A stretch of 64,000 bases of DNA, taken from positions 1 through 64,000 of the forward strand of contig CAJULQ010000004.1 of NCBI GenBank assembly GCA_910587595.1, written 5' to 3'. The position numbers were made by a program, and so were the translations under genes. Below are positions 25,743 through 35,115 of this stretch, in pieces. The notes under the pieces are model-generated. The model saw only the letters and a list, made by a program, of their open reading frames with translations, did no database searches and had not been told where the DNA came from. Each line of letters opens with the position of its first letter. Position 1 is the stretch's first letter. Origin of the DNA: an uncultured Christensenellaceae bacterium. GTDB lineage: Bacteria; Bacillota; Clostridia; Christensenellales; Pumilibacteraceae.

Positions 25743-26663
25743 TTAACCTTTCACGCCGCCCACTTTTATGCCGCCGATCATTCTGTCTTGGAAAAACATG
25801 AACAGCACAATGGGCAACAGCGTCATCACCACGCACATAGACATGAGTTGCGCCGATACGGCGGCGAAGTCGGCCGAATCTTTATTGAACTCGATATAAA
25901 ACGCCAAACCCACCGTATACTTTTCGGGCGCGCCGCGCAAATAGACGAGCGGGCCTTGAAAGTCCATCCACATGCCGATCACGGTGTTTATGGCGATCAA
26001 GAGCACGATGTTGGCGCAAAGCGGCAACACGATGCGCGCAAAGATCTGAAATTCGTTGGCGCCGTCTATTTTGGCCGCGGCGTCCATCTCCTTGGGCAAA
26101 ACGCGCATAAACTGTATGACCAAAAAGATATTGAGCGCGCCGCCGCCCCAAAACGCGCCGATCCACAGCGAAACCAATTTTTTGGTAAGACCGAACTGCG
26201 TATACAGCGTGTATTGCGGCACCATGAGCACCGACGTGGGGATCATAACGGTTGCCATGATAATGGCGAACATGGTTTTTTTGCCCGTAAACTTATGCCG
26301 CGCCAACGGATAGGCCACAAAGCAAGCCGACAGCGGAATAAACACGGCGTTTATCGCGATAACGATAAAGGTGTTGCCGAAATTGCGCGCGAACTGCCCC
26401 ACGATTTTATAGTTGGAAAACGTGATGTCTTTGGGGAACAAGTGCACGGGCACGCTGCCGTTTACTTCCCACGGTTGCATGACCGACTTGCACAGCATGA
26501 ACACATAGGGGAACAAAAAGAACACTACGAGCACCGCCGCCACCAAATACTTGGCGGACGTGATAAGCGCGTTGCGGCGCTTAGCGGCTTTGCGCTCGGC
26601 CGAGGTATACGGCACGTGAATGCCGTTGCCGAATCGTATATTGTTGTATTGCATATCATTCAT
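25743..26663 (-). CDS. ABC sugar-importer permease, MalG/UgpE type
   Basis: A 306-residue membrane protein with six predicted helices and the EAA loop EMDAAAKIDGANEFQIFARIVLPL near residue 195. It overlaps the preceding permease by 8 bp and so is translationally coupled. It ends in the typical DRMIGGIKVGGVKG. The cluster has no ATPase of its own. Confidence 0.9.
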   Translation of the reverse strand: MNDMQYNNIRFGNGIHVPYTSAERKAAKRRNALITSAKYLVAAVLVVFFLFPYVFMLCKSVMQPWEVNGSVPVHLFPKDITFSNYKIVGQFARNFGNTFIVIAINAVFIPLSACFVAYPLARHKFTGKKTMFAIIMATVMIPTSVLMVPQYTLYTQFGLTKKLVSLWIGAFWGGGALNIFLVIQFMRVLPKEMDAAAKIDGANEFQIFARIVLPLCANIVLLIAINTVIGMWMDFQGPLVYLRGAPEKYTVGLAFYIEFNKDSADFAAVSAQLMSMCVVMTLLPIVLFMFFQDRMIGGIKVGGVKG

Positions 26664-27651
26664 CTCCGTATTTTACCCAACCGCCCGTTTTGAACATGAT
26701 GAGCGTGAGCGCCCCTATCACCACGAACAACAACCAAGACATAGCGCACGCAAGGCCTTGGGCGCTGTCGGTGCCGAATGCCGTCATGTAGATATACACG
26801 GCAATAAAGTTCAAGCTGGCGCGTCCGTGTTTGTCGGAGGGACCCACGCCGTAGGCCGCCATGGTGCCGAACACTTGCAAACCCGCAATGAGCGAAACCA
26901 CCATGTTATAAAACAGAATGGGCGTGGAAAGCGGCAACGTTATGCTGAACAAGCGGCGGAAATACCCCGCGCCGTCTATCTTGGCCGCCTCGTAGTATTC
27001 GGGCGAAATATTGCCGAACGCCGCCAACCACATGATCATGCCGCCGCCCAAATTCCATAGCCCCGAAATGATAAGCGAAGCCATGGCCGTGCTGGCCGAA
27101 CTGAAAAACGTGGCGGTGGGCAACCCCAAATTCTTGAGCCAAACGTTGAACAGCCCCAACCCTTGGTAAGGGTGCAACGGGCTGGGCGTTGCGTATTGGA
27201 AAACGTCTTTCCACAAATACATGCTGGCCAAGCCGGGAATAAGACAAGGCAAATAACACAGCACGCGAATGATACGTATTCCCTTGATCTTGTTATACAG
27301 AAACAGCGCCAAAACATACGACAGCACCAAATTCACCACCGTGCTTACAATGGTAAACAAGAACGTAATGCCGAACGAGTGGATCATAAAATCGAATTTG
27401 CCCGTGGCGCCGCGCGTAAAAAGCTCCACATAGTTGAAAATGCCCATTTGGGTAGCGCCGCCGCCGTTCCAATCGGAAAAGCTGAACAAAAGCGACATGA
27501 TGATGGGATACGCCGTAAAAACAAGCGCGCCTACGATAAAGGGCAACAAAAACACGTAGCTTTTCAAGTCGTCCCTTAATCGGCGCAAACGGCGTTTACG
27601 TTTGCGCTCTTTGCTGAGGGGTGGCAAAACGCCGTTGTATTGATAATCCAT
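26656..27651 (-). CDS. ABC sugar-importer permease, MalF/UgpA type
   Basis: A 331-residue membrane protein with a charged N-terminus (KERKRKRRLRRLRDD), six helices and the EAA loop EYYEAAKIDGAGYFRRLFSITLPL near residue 220. It pairs with the MalG-type permease encoded directly downstream and receives solute from the binding protein 65 bp upstream. Confidence 0.9.
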   Translation of the reverse strand: MDYQYNGVLPPLSKERKRKRRLRRLRDDLKSYVFLLPFIVGALVFTAYPIIMSLLFSFSDWNGGGATQMGIFNYVELFTRGATGKFDFMIHSFGITFLFTIVSTVVNLVLSYVLALFLYNKIKGIRIIRVLCYLPCLIPGLASMYLWKDVFQYATPSPLHPYQGLGLFNVWLKNLGLPTATFFSSASTAMASLIISGLWNLGGGMIMWLAAFGNISPEYYEAAKIDGAGYFRRLFSITLPLSTPILFYNMVVSLIAGLQVFGTMAAYGVGPSDKHGRASLNFIAVYIYMTAFGTDSAQGLACAMSWLLFVVIGALTLIMFKTGGWVKYGDE

Positions 27652-27716
27652 AAAGTGCTATCTCCGCTTAAAACTATACAATGTGTGCGATGCGATCTTT
27701 CTTCGGCGTACGCCCC

Positions 27717-29252
27717 TTAGCTGTTCGCCTTGATCAGATTGTTGATGTCGTTTCTGAAACCGCGCAACTTGTTTTTGATATTCTGCACGGTGCTTTCGCT
27801 CGTGGGGTCGCCGTTCGCCACCACGCTGTTGTCCATGAGTTGCAAGAACACACTGCTCATGCTTTGGCACACCTTGGCGTACGCCTTAAAGGGCACGTTG
27901 TTTTTCAAGCCGATAGTGGCCGCGCGATCGGTGCGATACACAAACGCATCGTGGCAGAAATTTTCGTCGAGGTTGCCGAACTTAGTGGGGTTTTCGGTTT
28001 TGATATTGCGCCAAACCGCCTCGGAATCGTTCAACAGCGAACTGAGCACGGGCACGCCGTTGCCGCTGCCGCAAAACGCGTTTTGCGCGTCTTCTTTTAC
28101 CAAGTTTTTAAGGAACAGCCACGCCTCGGTGGGGTGTTGCGCCTTGCGATACATGGCATAGCCGGAGCAACCCGTGCCCACCACATAGTTGTCCTCGTTG
28201 CCCAAGCAAGGCATGGGCGCCGCGGCCAAATCGGCATACACGCCGTTGCGCGCGTTGTTTTTGGTGGTGACCGCGGTCAAGCACGCGCGGCTCTCAAAGC
28301 ACATGGCCGCTTGCTCGGCGGCGAACTTGTCGTAACCGTTTTGGCTGTTGGCATAAAACACGCCGTTATACACCATTTCCACCAAATACTTAAACATTTC
28401 CACGGTGGCGTCGCTGGTGAGCGTGGCCGTGCCCGACTCGCCGATAAGGTCGGCGCCGAAGTTGGCGGCAATGCCCGACATGAGCGACAGCCAAGAGCCC
28501 TTAAGCTCCACCGCGCTGCCCGAGTTATACGAGGCGTCGTTGCTGTTTTTAAGCTTGGTTTCCAGCATCCATTTGTTCATTTCTTTGGCCACTTGCGTGA
28601 ATTCCTCGCGGTTCATGGCGCGAATGTTGCCGTCCGCGTCTTTGAACTCGTCGGGGCTTTTCACGTTGTAGCCCTCTTGTTTGGCCAGCGCAAACATTTT
28701 CTTGTTATACAGCATGGCGATCTGGTTATAGTCGCGCGGCATCATATACATGTGCTCGTCGAAATAACAGTCTTTCACCATGGCGGGAACAAGTTTGTTC
28801 GTGTCCCAATTCTCGTCGGCGGCGTCGAAATAATCGATGGGCATGACCGCGTCGGCGTTCACCATTTGCGGGATATCCTCGTTGGCTATCCAAATAACGT
28901 CGGGCATATCGCCGTATTTACCCGTGAGCGTGGCCGCGCCGTGGTCGGTTATCACTTGCGAGACAAGGCTGTCCGATCCTTTCACCGTTACCTCTATGCC
29001 GGCATACTTTTGCTTGAAGTCGTCTACAAACGCGTTGATAACGTCCCAGTGGTCTTGCATATCCACCACCAAGATATTCAGCTTGCCTTTGTAGTTTAGC
29101 CCCGCGTTAAAATCCACGTTTTTCAACACGGCTTCCATTTCTTCGTCGAGAGGCTTTTTGGCTTTTACAAAGCAACCGCCGAACAAACTCAGCGACGTTG
29201 CAAAGCACAAGCACACGGCAAGAAAGGCTACGATTTTTTTTCTGATTTTCAT
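27717..29252 (-). CDS. Extracellular solute-binding lipoprotein, family 1 type
   Basis: A 511-residue lipoprotein with lipobox FGGC (Cys27) and the family 1 core: KLNILVVDMQDHW near residue 58, GDMPDVIWIANEDIP near 115, and MPRDYNQIAMLYNKKMF near 175. It is the first gene of the second importer operon (binding protein, permease, permease, lipoprotein, GH99-like protein). AAAGGA precedes the ATG. Its promoter appears to take its -35 from the end of a repeat element. Confidence 0.88.
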   Translation of the reverse strand: MKIRKKIVAFLAVCLCFATSLSLFGGCFVKAKKPLDEEMEAVLKNVDFNAGLNYKGKLNILVVDMQDHWDVINAFVDDFKQKYAGIEVTVKGSDSLVSQVITDHGAATLTGKYGDMPDVIWIANEDIPQMVNADAVMPIDYFDAADENWDTNKLVPAMVKDCYFDEHMYMMPRDYNQIAMLYNKKMFALAKQEGYNVKSPDEFKDADGNIRAMNREEFTQVAKEMNKWMLETKLKNSNDASYNSGSAVELKGSWLSLMSGIAANFGADLIGESGTATLTSDATVEMFKYLVEMVYNGVFYANSQNGYDKFAAEQAAMCFESRACLTAVTTKNNARNGVYADLAAAPMPCLGNEDNYVVGTGCSGYAMYRKAQHPTEAWLFLKNLVKEDAQNAFCGSGNGVPVLSSLLNDSEAVWRNIKTENPTKFGNLDENFCHDAFVYRTDRAATIGLKNNVPFKAYAKVCQSMSSVFLQLMDNSVVANGDPTSESTVQNIKNKLRGFRNDINNLIKANS

Positions 29253-29272
29253 ATAATTATCCTTTCGATAGG

Positions 29273-29301
29273 TTTATAGTTTGTTGGTATAATTTTGTCA
29301 T
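29273..29301 (-). promoter_or_regulatory. Candidate promoter of the second importer operon
   Basis: Minus strand ATGACA (29296-29301), 17-bp spacer, TATAAA (29273-29278), 20 bp ahead of the start codon. The -35 overlaps the end of the repeat that begins at 29297. Confidence 0.5.
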
Positions 29302-29372
29302 TGCGAGCGGTAGCGACGCAATCCCATTCTTGCGAGGGGGATTGCCACGGGGCTACCGCCCCTCGCAATGAC
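29297..29372. repeat. 76-bp MITE-like element with 11-bp terminal inverted repeats
   Basis: GTCATTGCGAG (29297-29307) is repeated inverted as CTCGCAATGAC (29362-29372). The interior is GC-rich and self-complementary (GCGAGGGGG against CCCCTCGC). There is no coding capacity. Elements with this TCATTGCGAG end are common intergenic repeats in many bacterial genomes. Confidence 0.65.
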
Positions 29373-29387
29373 GGGACATGCTGTTTT

Positions 29388-29449
29388 GTCACCCCGAGTA
29401 CGGGGTTGTTCCTTTCATGTCACCCCGAGTACGGGGTTGTTCCTTTCAT
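29388..29449. repeat. 31-bp unit repeated twice in tandem
   Basis: Two identical 31-bp units (29388-29418 and 29419-29449), each starting GTCACCCCGAGTACGGGG. A third copy begins at 29450 but changes after GTCACCCCGAG into a related repeat. Confidence 0.85.
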
Positions 29450-29532
29450 GTCACCCCGAGCGTTAGTCGAGGGGTCTACTTGTTACGATAGAAGGAGATT
29501 TCTCCGCTCGCTACGCTCGGTCGAAATGACAT
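29450..29532. repeat. Dispersed repeat, copy 1
   Basis: The left end GTCACCCCGAGCGTTAGTCG and the right end GCTCGGTCGAAATGACAT are imperfect complements, so the element can fold back. The 37-bp block at 29496-29532 matches 47056-47092 at 36 of 37 positions. A further GC hairpin follows up to 29590. Confidence 0.75.
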
Positions 29533-29610
29533 TGTTGGGACTATCGGGGGGCATGTATGCGAGTGCATGCATACTCGGGGTGACGGGGTGTGAATAAATA
29601 CTTGTGAATG

Positions 29611-31596
29611 TTATTTTCTCGTCCAAATATTGTAATCGCTTAATTCTTCCGTTCCCGCCCCTTGTTGCTCATACAAATTTTGCAACCATGCGGTAACGTT
29701 GGCATCTTTATGAATATACAGTTTCTTCGCGGAAATAAATCCTGCGGTCGCCCAAAAATCACTAAACAATCCTCCGCAATTATCAACACCCGCAAAAGTG
29801 TTAGCATTGTTAGGCATCCAGTTATCGGCGCCTTCAAACAAAACTTCTGCCGAATCAGTTGCTTTGAACACCAGCGACAATCCCCAGCCATTATCGTTAA
29901 AGCATAAAACGCTTATTGTAGTTTTTGAAAGTTCATGAATCGTTGTGCCTATATCTTCCCCGATAACAAGTCTGCCCAAAGTTGCAGTTTGCACCAACGA
30001 ATCGCCGCCAGACACCGCTTTAACATTACGTATTGCAAGCGTTTTAATATTTGCACCTGCAAAAGTGCCTTCCAAATTCGCATCCGTAGGATCACCTACT
30101 TGCAATGTGATCGATGGAGCATACTTTCCATCCACTTTTTTAGCCGCTTCAAATTCAAGCTTATCTAAGTTAGACATTCCAAAAGCACTGTGTTCGACAA
30201 CTTCCACACTGTTAGGCACTATAAGGCTCAAGCTTGCATTGCCGTTATTCGTAAATGCGTTATGCGCTATTACTTTCAGTTCTCTGCAATCTTCCAAGTT
30301 GAACGAAACCAAGTTTACGGATTCGTTGACAGCTTGCGTTCCGATGGTTGCAATGTGGTTGCCTTTTTGCACTTCCACTTTGGAAACAACCGCGCGGCGG
30401 AAAGCAAGAGCGGGGATCTCGGTGAGCGTGCAAGGCAAATATACTTCGTCGATCAACTCGTAAATGTCTTGGTATTCATCGAATGCGTCCGCCTTTGCTT
30501 GCGCTTGCGCCTTTTCTTGCTCGTCTTCGATCGCCTCTATTTCTTCCGGTGTCGGTTTGCCTTCCAAATCGGTAGTGTTCGGTTTATTGTTAAACGCAAG
30601 GAAATATCCCGTGCCCAAGTTTTCTTGGTTGCCTACAACGCTGACAACGGGTTTACGGTTATACACCGCGGGAACACGGAGCACGCCTTGCTCTTCCAAA
30701 TCAAACAAAACATTTTCATCCGCGTTGGCGCGGTCGATATGCGCCGCATAGCCGCCCGTCACTTCTTTGAAAGAAAGCAACTTTGAAGAAACCTCGTCTT
30801 CTTTGGCCGCTTTGTCCCAATCGTCGGTGCAAACAACGCTTATCGTCTTTTTGAACACCTCTTCGTATACGGGTTCTTCGGGTTGTTCGGGCTGTTCGGG
30901 TTCGACCTCTTCGGTGGGTTCCACGCCCTCTTCGGGTTCTTGCGGCTTTTGTTCTTCTTTCACGCCCAAAAGCGTTACGGTGATCTCGGATACGCCCGCT
31001 TGTTTGGCTTTTACCGAATACGCACCCGCTTCTCCCGTAAGCGCGGCCACGTTTTCATTGGCGTTGGTCACTTCGAGTTTGTAATCGTCGCCCATATAGT
31101 GGCGCACTTGCAAAGCGGACGTTTCGCCGTCGTCTTGCCCCGTTGTGCCCGCATCGAGCACTTTGGTTTGGTCGAGAATGTCGCCCGTTATGCCCACCAT
31201 ACCGTCTACGGTGATGGGAACGGTAACGCTCGTTGCGCCCTCTAACGCCACGGTGAGCGTGGCGGTGCCGTCGGCGATCGCCTCTATCGTGGCCACGTTG
31301 GGCGTGCTTTCGCTCACTTTGAGCGCCACAACGCTTTCGTCGTTCGCGGCCAAAGAAAAGCTTGCGGCTTTTTCCGAATTGGCCACCGTGGCGGTCACGT
31401 TCACTTTTTCGTTTTTAACAAGCAACAAATTGTTCACGTCGCACGTAACGGTGGGCGTGGCGGGCGTTTCGTTGCCGCCGCCGTTGTTGCCGCCGTTGTT
31501 GCCGCCGTTCCCGCTCTTGTCGCCGCAAGCGGTCAGTCCGATCGCCATGCAGATCGCAAGCATCACGGATATAAGAATTGTTCCAACCCTTTTCAT
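29611..31596 (-). CDS. BspA-type leucine-rich-repeat lipoprotein with Ig-like domains (copy 2)
   Basis: A 661-residue lipoprotein, lipobox LTAC (Cys24), followed by a Gly/Asn-rich linker. Residues 50-255 are bacterial Ig-like (Big2) repeats (TATVANSEKAASFSLAANDE, VATIEAIADGTATLTVAL), with a Pro/Glu-rich insert near 210-240. Residues 385-560 carry BspA-type repeats (LTEIPALAFRRAVVSKVEV, LKVIAHNAFTNNG, VEVVEHSAFGMSNLDKLEF). Such proteins bind host or partner surfaces. It is the last of four lipoprotein genes transcribed together. The low-GC 3' end differs from its neighbours, which hints at recombination. Confidence 0.8.
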   Translation of the reverse strand: MKRVGTILISVMLAICMAIGLTACGDKSGNGGNNGGNNGGGNETPATPTVTCDVNNLLLVKNEKVNVTATVANSEKAASFSLAANDESVVALKVSESTPNVATIEAIADGTATLTVALEGATSVTVPITVDGMVGITGDILDQTKVLDAGTTGQDDGETSALQVRHYMGDDYKLEVTNANENVAALTGEAGAYSVKAKQAGVSEITVTLLGVKEEQKPQEPEEGVEPTEEVEPEQPEQPEEPVYEEVFKKTISVVCTDDWDKAAKEDEVSSKLLSFKEVTGGYAAHIDRANADENVLFDLEEQGVLRVPAVYNRKPVVSVVGNQENLGTGYFLAFNNKPNTTDLEGKPTPEEIEAIEDEQEKAQAQAKADAFDEYQDIYELIDEVYLPCTLTEIPALAFRRAVVSKVEVQKGNHIATIGTQAVNESVNLVSFNLEDCRELKVIAHNAFTNNGNASLSLIVPNSVEVVEHSAFGMSNLDKLEFEAAKKVDGKYAPSITLQVGDPTDANLEGTFAGANIKTLAIRNVKAVSGGDSLVQTATLGRLVIGEDIGTTIHELSKTTISVLCFNDNGWGLSLVFKATDSAEVLFEGADNWMPNNANTFAGVDNCGGLFSDFWATAGFISAKKLYIHKDANVTAWLQNLYEQQGAGTEELSDYNIWTRK

Positions 31597-31662
31597 ACTT
31601 TTCCTCCATAAAAGTTTTTTATGTCTTTTGCTTATATCAAGCCAAAAACCGAAATAAAAACA

Positions 31663-33771
31663 TTATTTTGTTTTGAGCGTCCACTTGGCATAGCCCTCTT
31701 TTTCGGACACAGACTGTTTTTCATACAACGACTGCACGTACGCGCTCGGCGTTAAACCGTCTTTAATATACAGCGTGGCAAAGCGGAAACAATGCGCGCT
31801 GTCGGCATTCGCTTCGCCGCCGTTGAAAAAGCCCAACAAACCGCGGCTGTCGTATTTCATGTTGCAAAAATCCAACGCGTTCACGCCCTCGATCATAGCG
31901 TTGTCTATGGTGAGCGCCGCTTTTCCGTTTTCGGCCAAACTGAACATCCACGGATTGCCCCAATTCATGTGATGGTCGAGGTAGTTGCCCGCGCCGTATA
32001 GCGTTCCGTCCTTTTTGAAATCTATTTCGGGTTGCACTTCGTATTGCTCATAGCCCGTTAAATCGTATTGATAGGGCGAGAAAGCATACCCCGAAGTATT
32101 TTGGTCTACATACACGTCGGAAAGCGACCACGCTTGCGCAAACATGTTGGTCTGCACGCGCTTGATGTTGCAAAGCCGCACCGACTGCAACGCGAGGTTA
32201 TAGGAAAACGCGCCGTTTTCTTGGTCGAGGGCGCCGTTTTCGCCCTTGGCTCCGTATACGGTAACGGCATTGGCGGGGTCGGAATCCTCTTCGAACTCTA
32301 CCGTTTTGAGCGTTTGATGGTTGTTGCGGAACGCATCGTTGGGTATTTGCGCAAACGCGCCGTGCCCGATCACCGTAACGCTCTTGGGAATGAAGATATT
32401 TTTGAACGCATTGTCGGTAAAGGCGTTGCTGCCTATGGTTTTGAGCGACGTGCACGTGGCAAAGTTAAACGCCGCAAGTTTGGCCGCGCGGTGGAACGCA
32501 TGGATGCTCACCGTTTGCAACGCGCTGTTTTCTTGCACCACCACGCCCGTAACGGGGGTTTCGGCAAACGCGCGCTCGCCGATCTCGATGACCGTGTTGG
32601 GGATAAACACCGTTTTGGCCGTAAAGCCCGCGTAGCTTTCATACGGCTTTTCCCATTTGTCTTCGGGATCCAACGACTTGGGTTCGCCGCGATACTCGGC
32701 AAACGCTTTCATAAAGTCCGACCCTATTTTGGTAACGGGTTTACCGTTATACTCGGCGGGAATAACGAGGTTGGCGGGCAACACTTTTTGGCCGTTAAGC
32801 ACCGCGTCGGATAAATACACGGTGTAGCCCGCCGCGATATCGTCGGACGTTGCGCGTATATTGCGCGCCATGGCGCGCTGCTCCTCGGTCGCGTCGCCGC
32901 TGCCGCCCTCTTCGCCGCCCTCTTCGCCACCTTGCTCGCCCTTATCTGCGGCGATCTCGGCGCGCAATTCGTCTATTTTTTTGCGCACGTTTTCGGGGAT
33001 CACGCCTTTCACCGCCTCGAACTTTTCGGGATCGCAAGCGGGTTCGGTATCGAAACGGAAATATTCGTAATTGTAGTATTTATCTTGGAAAAAGTCCACG
33101 AATCGCACGTTGCAAGAGGCCGTTTTCGTTTCGCCCGTTTTATTCTTTTTGGCGGTGAGCGTGAACGTAAGCTCTTTTTCCACATTGGACGTGAGCGTGT
33201 ACACGGGCACGGCGTCGGCCGATTTTTCCACCTTTACTTGGGTATCGGGCACCGGCTCGCCGCTATCCGCAAACGTCAGTTTGTGCGTGAACGTGGCGCC
33301 GCTGCCCTTTACCGTGTAGGGAATGGCAAAGGGTACGTTTACCGCCGTTTCCGCCGATGCGGGCATGGTGAGCTCGAGTTTTTGCGTTACGGTGAGGTTG
33401 CACCGCGCGCCGTCTATGGGGTCGCCTTGTTTGTCGAGCGCGCTTATCCGCGCCGTGCCTTCCGCCCGCGCCGTTATTTTCAGCCGGTCGGCGCCGTCGA
33501 GCGCCACGGTGGCCACGTCGGGCTTGCTGGAAACGTACGCCGTGGCCGAGCCGGTTATTTCGATATACCCCACTTCGCCCGCCTCCACGCTGAGCGACGT
33601 TTGCTTGAACACAACGTCGTCTTTTGCAACGGGCGTTTCGGTGTTGCCGCCGTTTACGTCGCCGCCGTTTACGTCGCCGTTACCGCCTTTCTTGCCGCCG
33701 CATGCGCCCAAAGCGAACACGCTTATGAGCATGACCGCCACGGTAAGAAACGCTATCCATCTTCTTTTCAT
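31663..33771 (-). CDS. BspA-type leucine-rich-repeat lipoprotein with Ig-like domains (copy 1)
   Basis: A 702-residue lipoprotein, lipobox LGAC (Cys24), with a Gly/Asn/Val linker of repeated GGDVNGG units. A Big2-like domain spans about 55-130 (VEAGEVGYIEITGSATAYVS). A Gly/Glu-rich low-complexity segment lies near 280-295. BspA-type repeats run from about 375 to 500 (TVFIPNTVIEIGERAFAETP, LKTIGSNAFTDNAFKNIFIP, VTVIGHGAFAQIP). It is paralogous to the next gene, and the two share the same C-terminal pattern ending SLYEKQ. Surface adhesion or ligand display is the expected role. Confidence 0.82.
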   Translation of the reverse strand: MKRRWIAFLTVAVMLISVFALGACGGKKGGNGDVNGGDVNGGNTETPVAKDDVVFKQTSLSVEAGEVGYIEITGSATAYVSSKPDVATVALDGADRLKITARAEGTARISALDKQGDPIDGARCNLTVTQKLELTMPASAETAVNVPFAIPYTVKGSGATFTHKLTFADSGEPVPDTQVKVEKSADAVPVYTLTSNVEKELTFTLTAKKNKTGETKTASCNVRFVDFFQDKYYNYEYFRFDTEPACDPEKFEAVKGVIPENVRKKIDELRAEIAADKGEQGGEEGGEEGGSGDATEEQRAMARNIRATSDDIAAGYTVYLSDAVLNGQKVLPANLVIPAEYNGKPVTKIGSDFMKAFAEYRGEPKSLDPEDKWEKPYESYAGFTAKTVFIPNTVIEIGERAFAETPVTGVVVQENSALQTVSIHAFHRAAKLAAFNFATCTSLKTIGSNAFTDNAFKNIFIPKSVTVIGHGAFAQIPNDAFRNNHQTLKTVEFEEDSDPANAVTVYGAKGENGALDQENGAFSYNLALQSVRLCNIKRVQTNMFAQAWSLSDVYVDQNTSGYAFSPYQYDLTGYEQYEVQPEIDFKKDGTLYGAGNYLDHHMNWGNPWMFSLAENGKAALTIDNAMIEGVNALDFCNMKYDSRGLLGFFNGGEANADSAHCFRFATLYIKDGLTPSAYVQSLYEKQSVSEKEGYAKWTLKTK

Positions 33772-33810
33772 GCCGTTTTCCTCCTATTATTTGCCGATAT
33801 GTTTTTTGTT

Positions 33811-35088
33811 TCAGTTTTTATCGATGGTAAAGTAGTCATAACCGAACATGGCCGTAAGGCACGTCATGGTGTAAATACGTTCGGCAAAATCGTTGGGGTG
33901 GTTTATGTTGTTTGCCGTGATGTCGCAATATCTGTTGCCCTTTTTGCGATACATTTGGCGGTGCATTTTGGTAACTTCGGCCAAGCCCGTTTTGCCGTAG
34001 TCGGGCACGTCGTCGTCGCCCTCTTCGCGCACATACAGTTCGTTATACAGTCCGCGCTCGAAATCGTCGTTATCGCCGTATACCGTGCTTTCGGGGTTGC
34101 CCAGCATGGGCGAAACCGCCAATATCTCTATATCGGGGTTGTGCTTTTGCAACGACAATACGATGCTCCCGATGTTGATGGCAAACGACACCGCGCCCGT
34201 TCCCAAGGCGCTGTCGTTTAGGCCGAACGCCACCACGCAAAAGTCCAAGTCGCGCATATTAGGGTCGTTCTCGGCAATGCCCAACCCCCACGACGACGTT
34301 TTGCCGCCCACGGAGGGGTTGTAGTATTCCACGTCGGCGGGGTTTTCGTAGCCGAAATGCTTGCGTATGAACGACGTGATCATTTGCGCGTAGATCTCGG
34401 CGTTGGGCGCAAAGCTTGCGCCCGGCATGCCCGACGCTATGGCGCCGAACGTGACCGAATCGCCCAAAAACGCGAGTTTTACGTGCTCTTTGTTGTTGAG
34501 CTTTTGCGTGAGCCGCGTGAATTTGTCGGTGTGCACGGCGGGCAGTTCCCACTCGTCGGGGGCGTACTCGTCATGCGTATAGGTTACAACCACGTGCATG
34601 TTGGATATGGTGGGGCCTTCTTGAAAGCGCAAGTACGTCGCGCCGTTCGGTTTGGGCGTTTTGAGCGGGAAGTTCAGCCCCAACCCCAATTCGTTGGCGC
34701 GGGCGGACGTGAGGTACCAATCGTCTTGCTCCACATACGGCATGGCGGAATCTTCGGTGCGACGCAACAAATTCTTTTTTGCATCGTACACGTAGTCTTT
34801 GCCTTCCGTGTACACCGTTTGCAGATCGTAAGACGTTACTTTCAGTATGCCCGTAGCGTGATACATAAGCGGCGACGCGTCGGTCTTGCCAACGAACATG
34901 CACGTTTCGTTGTACACCGTGTTGCCGCGCCAATACGGGTAACTGTAGGTGTCTACGTTGTAACTGTCGTACACCATGCCCTCGTTATACTCCTTTTTCT
35001 TGGGCGGCTCGGTGGTGCCGCACGATGCTAACCCCATCACGAGCGCAAGCCCCAAGGCCGCCAAAATGCGCAAACCCTTTTTCCTCAT
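33811..35088 (-). CDS. SGNH/GDSL-family hydrolase lipoprotein (copy 2)
   Basis: A 425-residue lipoprotein, lipobox LASC (Cys23). Residues 40-190 form an N-terminal beta domain shared with the upstream paralog (DTYSYPYWRGNTVYNET). Residues 200-415 are the SGNH fold: block I LAFLGDSVTFGA with nucleophile S211, block II VGGKTS (G262), block III GLND (N291) and the His block NNINHPND (H397). The residue three before that His is Asn394, where Asp is usual. Both paralogs share this. Deacetylation or de-esterification of a glycan is likely. Confidence 0.85.
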   Translation of the reverse strand: MRKKGLRILAALGLALVMGLASCGTTEPPKKKEYNEGMVYDSYNVDTYSYPYWRGNTVYNETCMFVGKTDASPLMYHATGILKVTSYDLQTVYTEGKDYVYDAKKNLLRRTEDSAMPYVEQDDWYLTSARANELGLGLNFPLKTPKPNGATYLRFQEGPTISNMHVVVTYTHDEYAPDEWELPAVHTDKFTRLTQKLNNKEHVKLAFLGDSVTFGAIASGMPGASFAPNAEIYAQMITSFIRKHFGYENPADVEYYNPSVGGKTSSWGLGIAENDPNMRDLDFCVVAFGLNDSALGTGAVSFAINIGSIVLSLQKHNPDIEILAVSPMLGNPESTVYGDNDDFERGLYNELYVREEGDDDVPDYGKTGLAEVTKMHRQMYRKKGNRYCDITANNINHPNDFAERIYTMTCLTAMFGYDYFTIDKN

Positions 35089-35115
35089 TTTTTACCTACT
35101 TTCGGTTTTTCCGTT

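Noticed and set aside
29295..29597. 100-codon plus-strand open frame across the repeat patch
   Set aside because: It lies entirely in non-coding repeats, has no ribosome binding site, and its translation is the low-complexity type produced by this repeat family.
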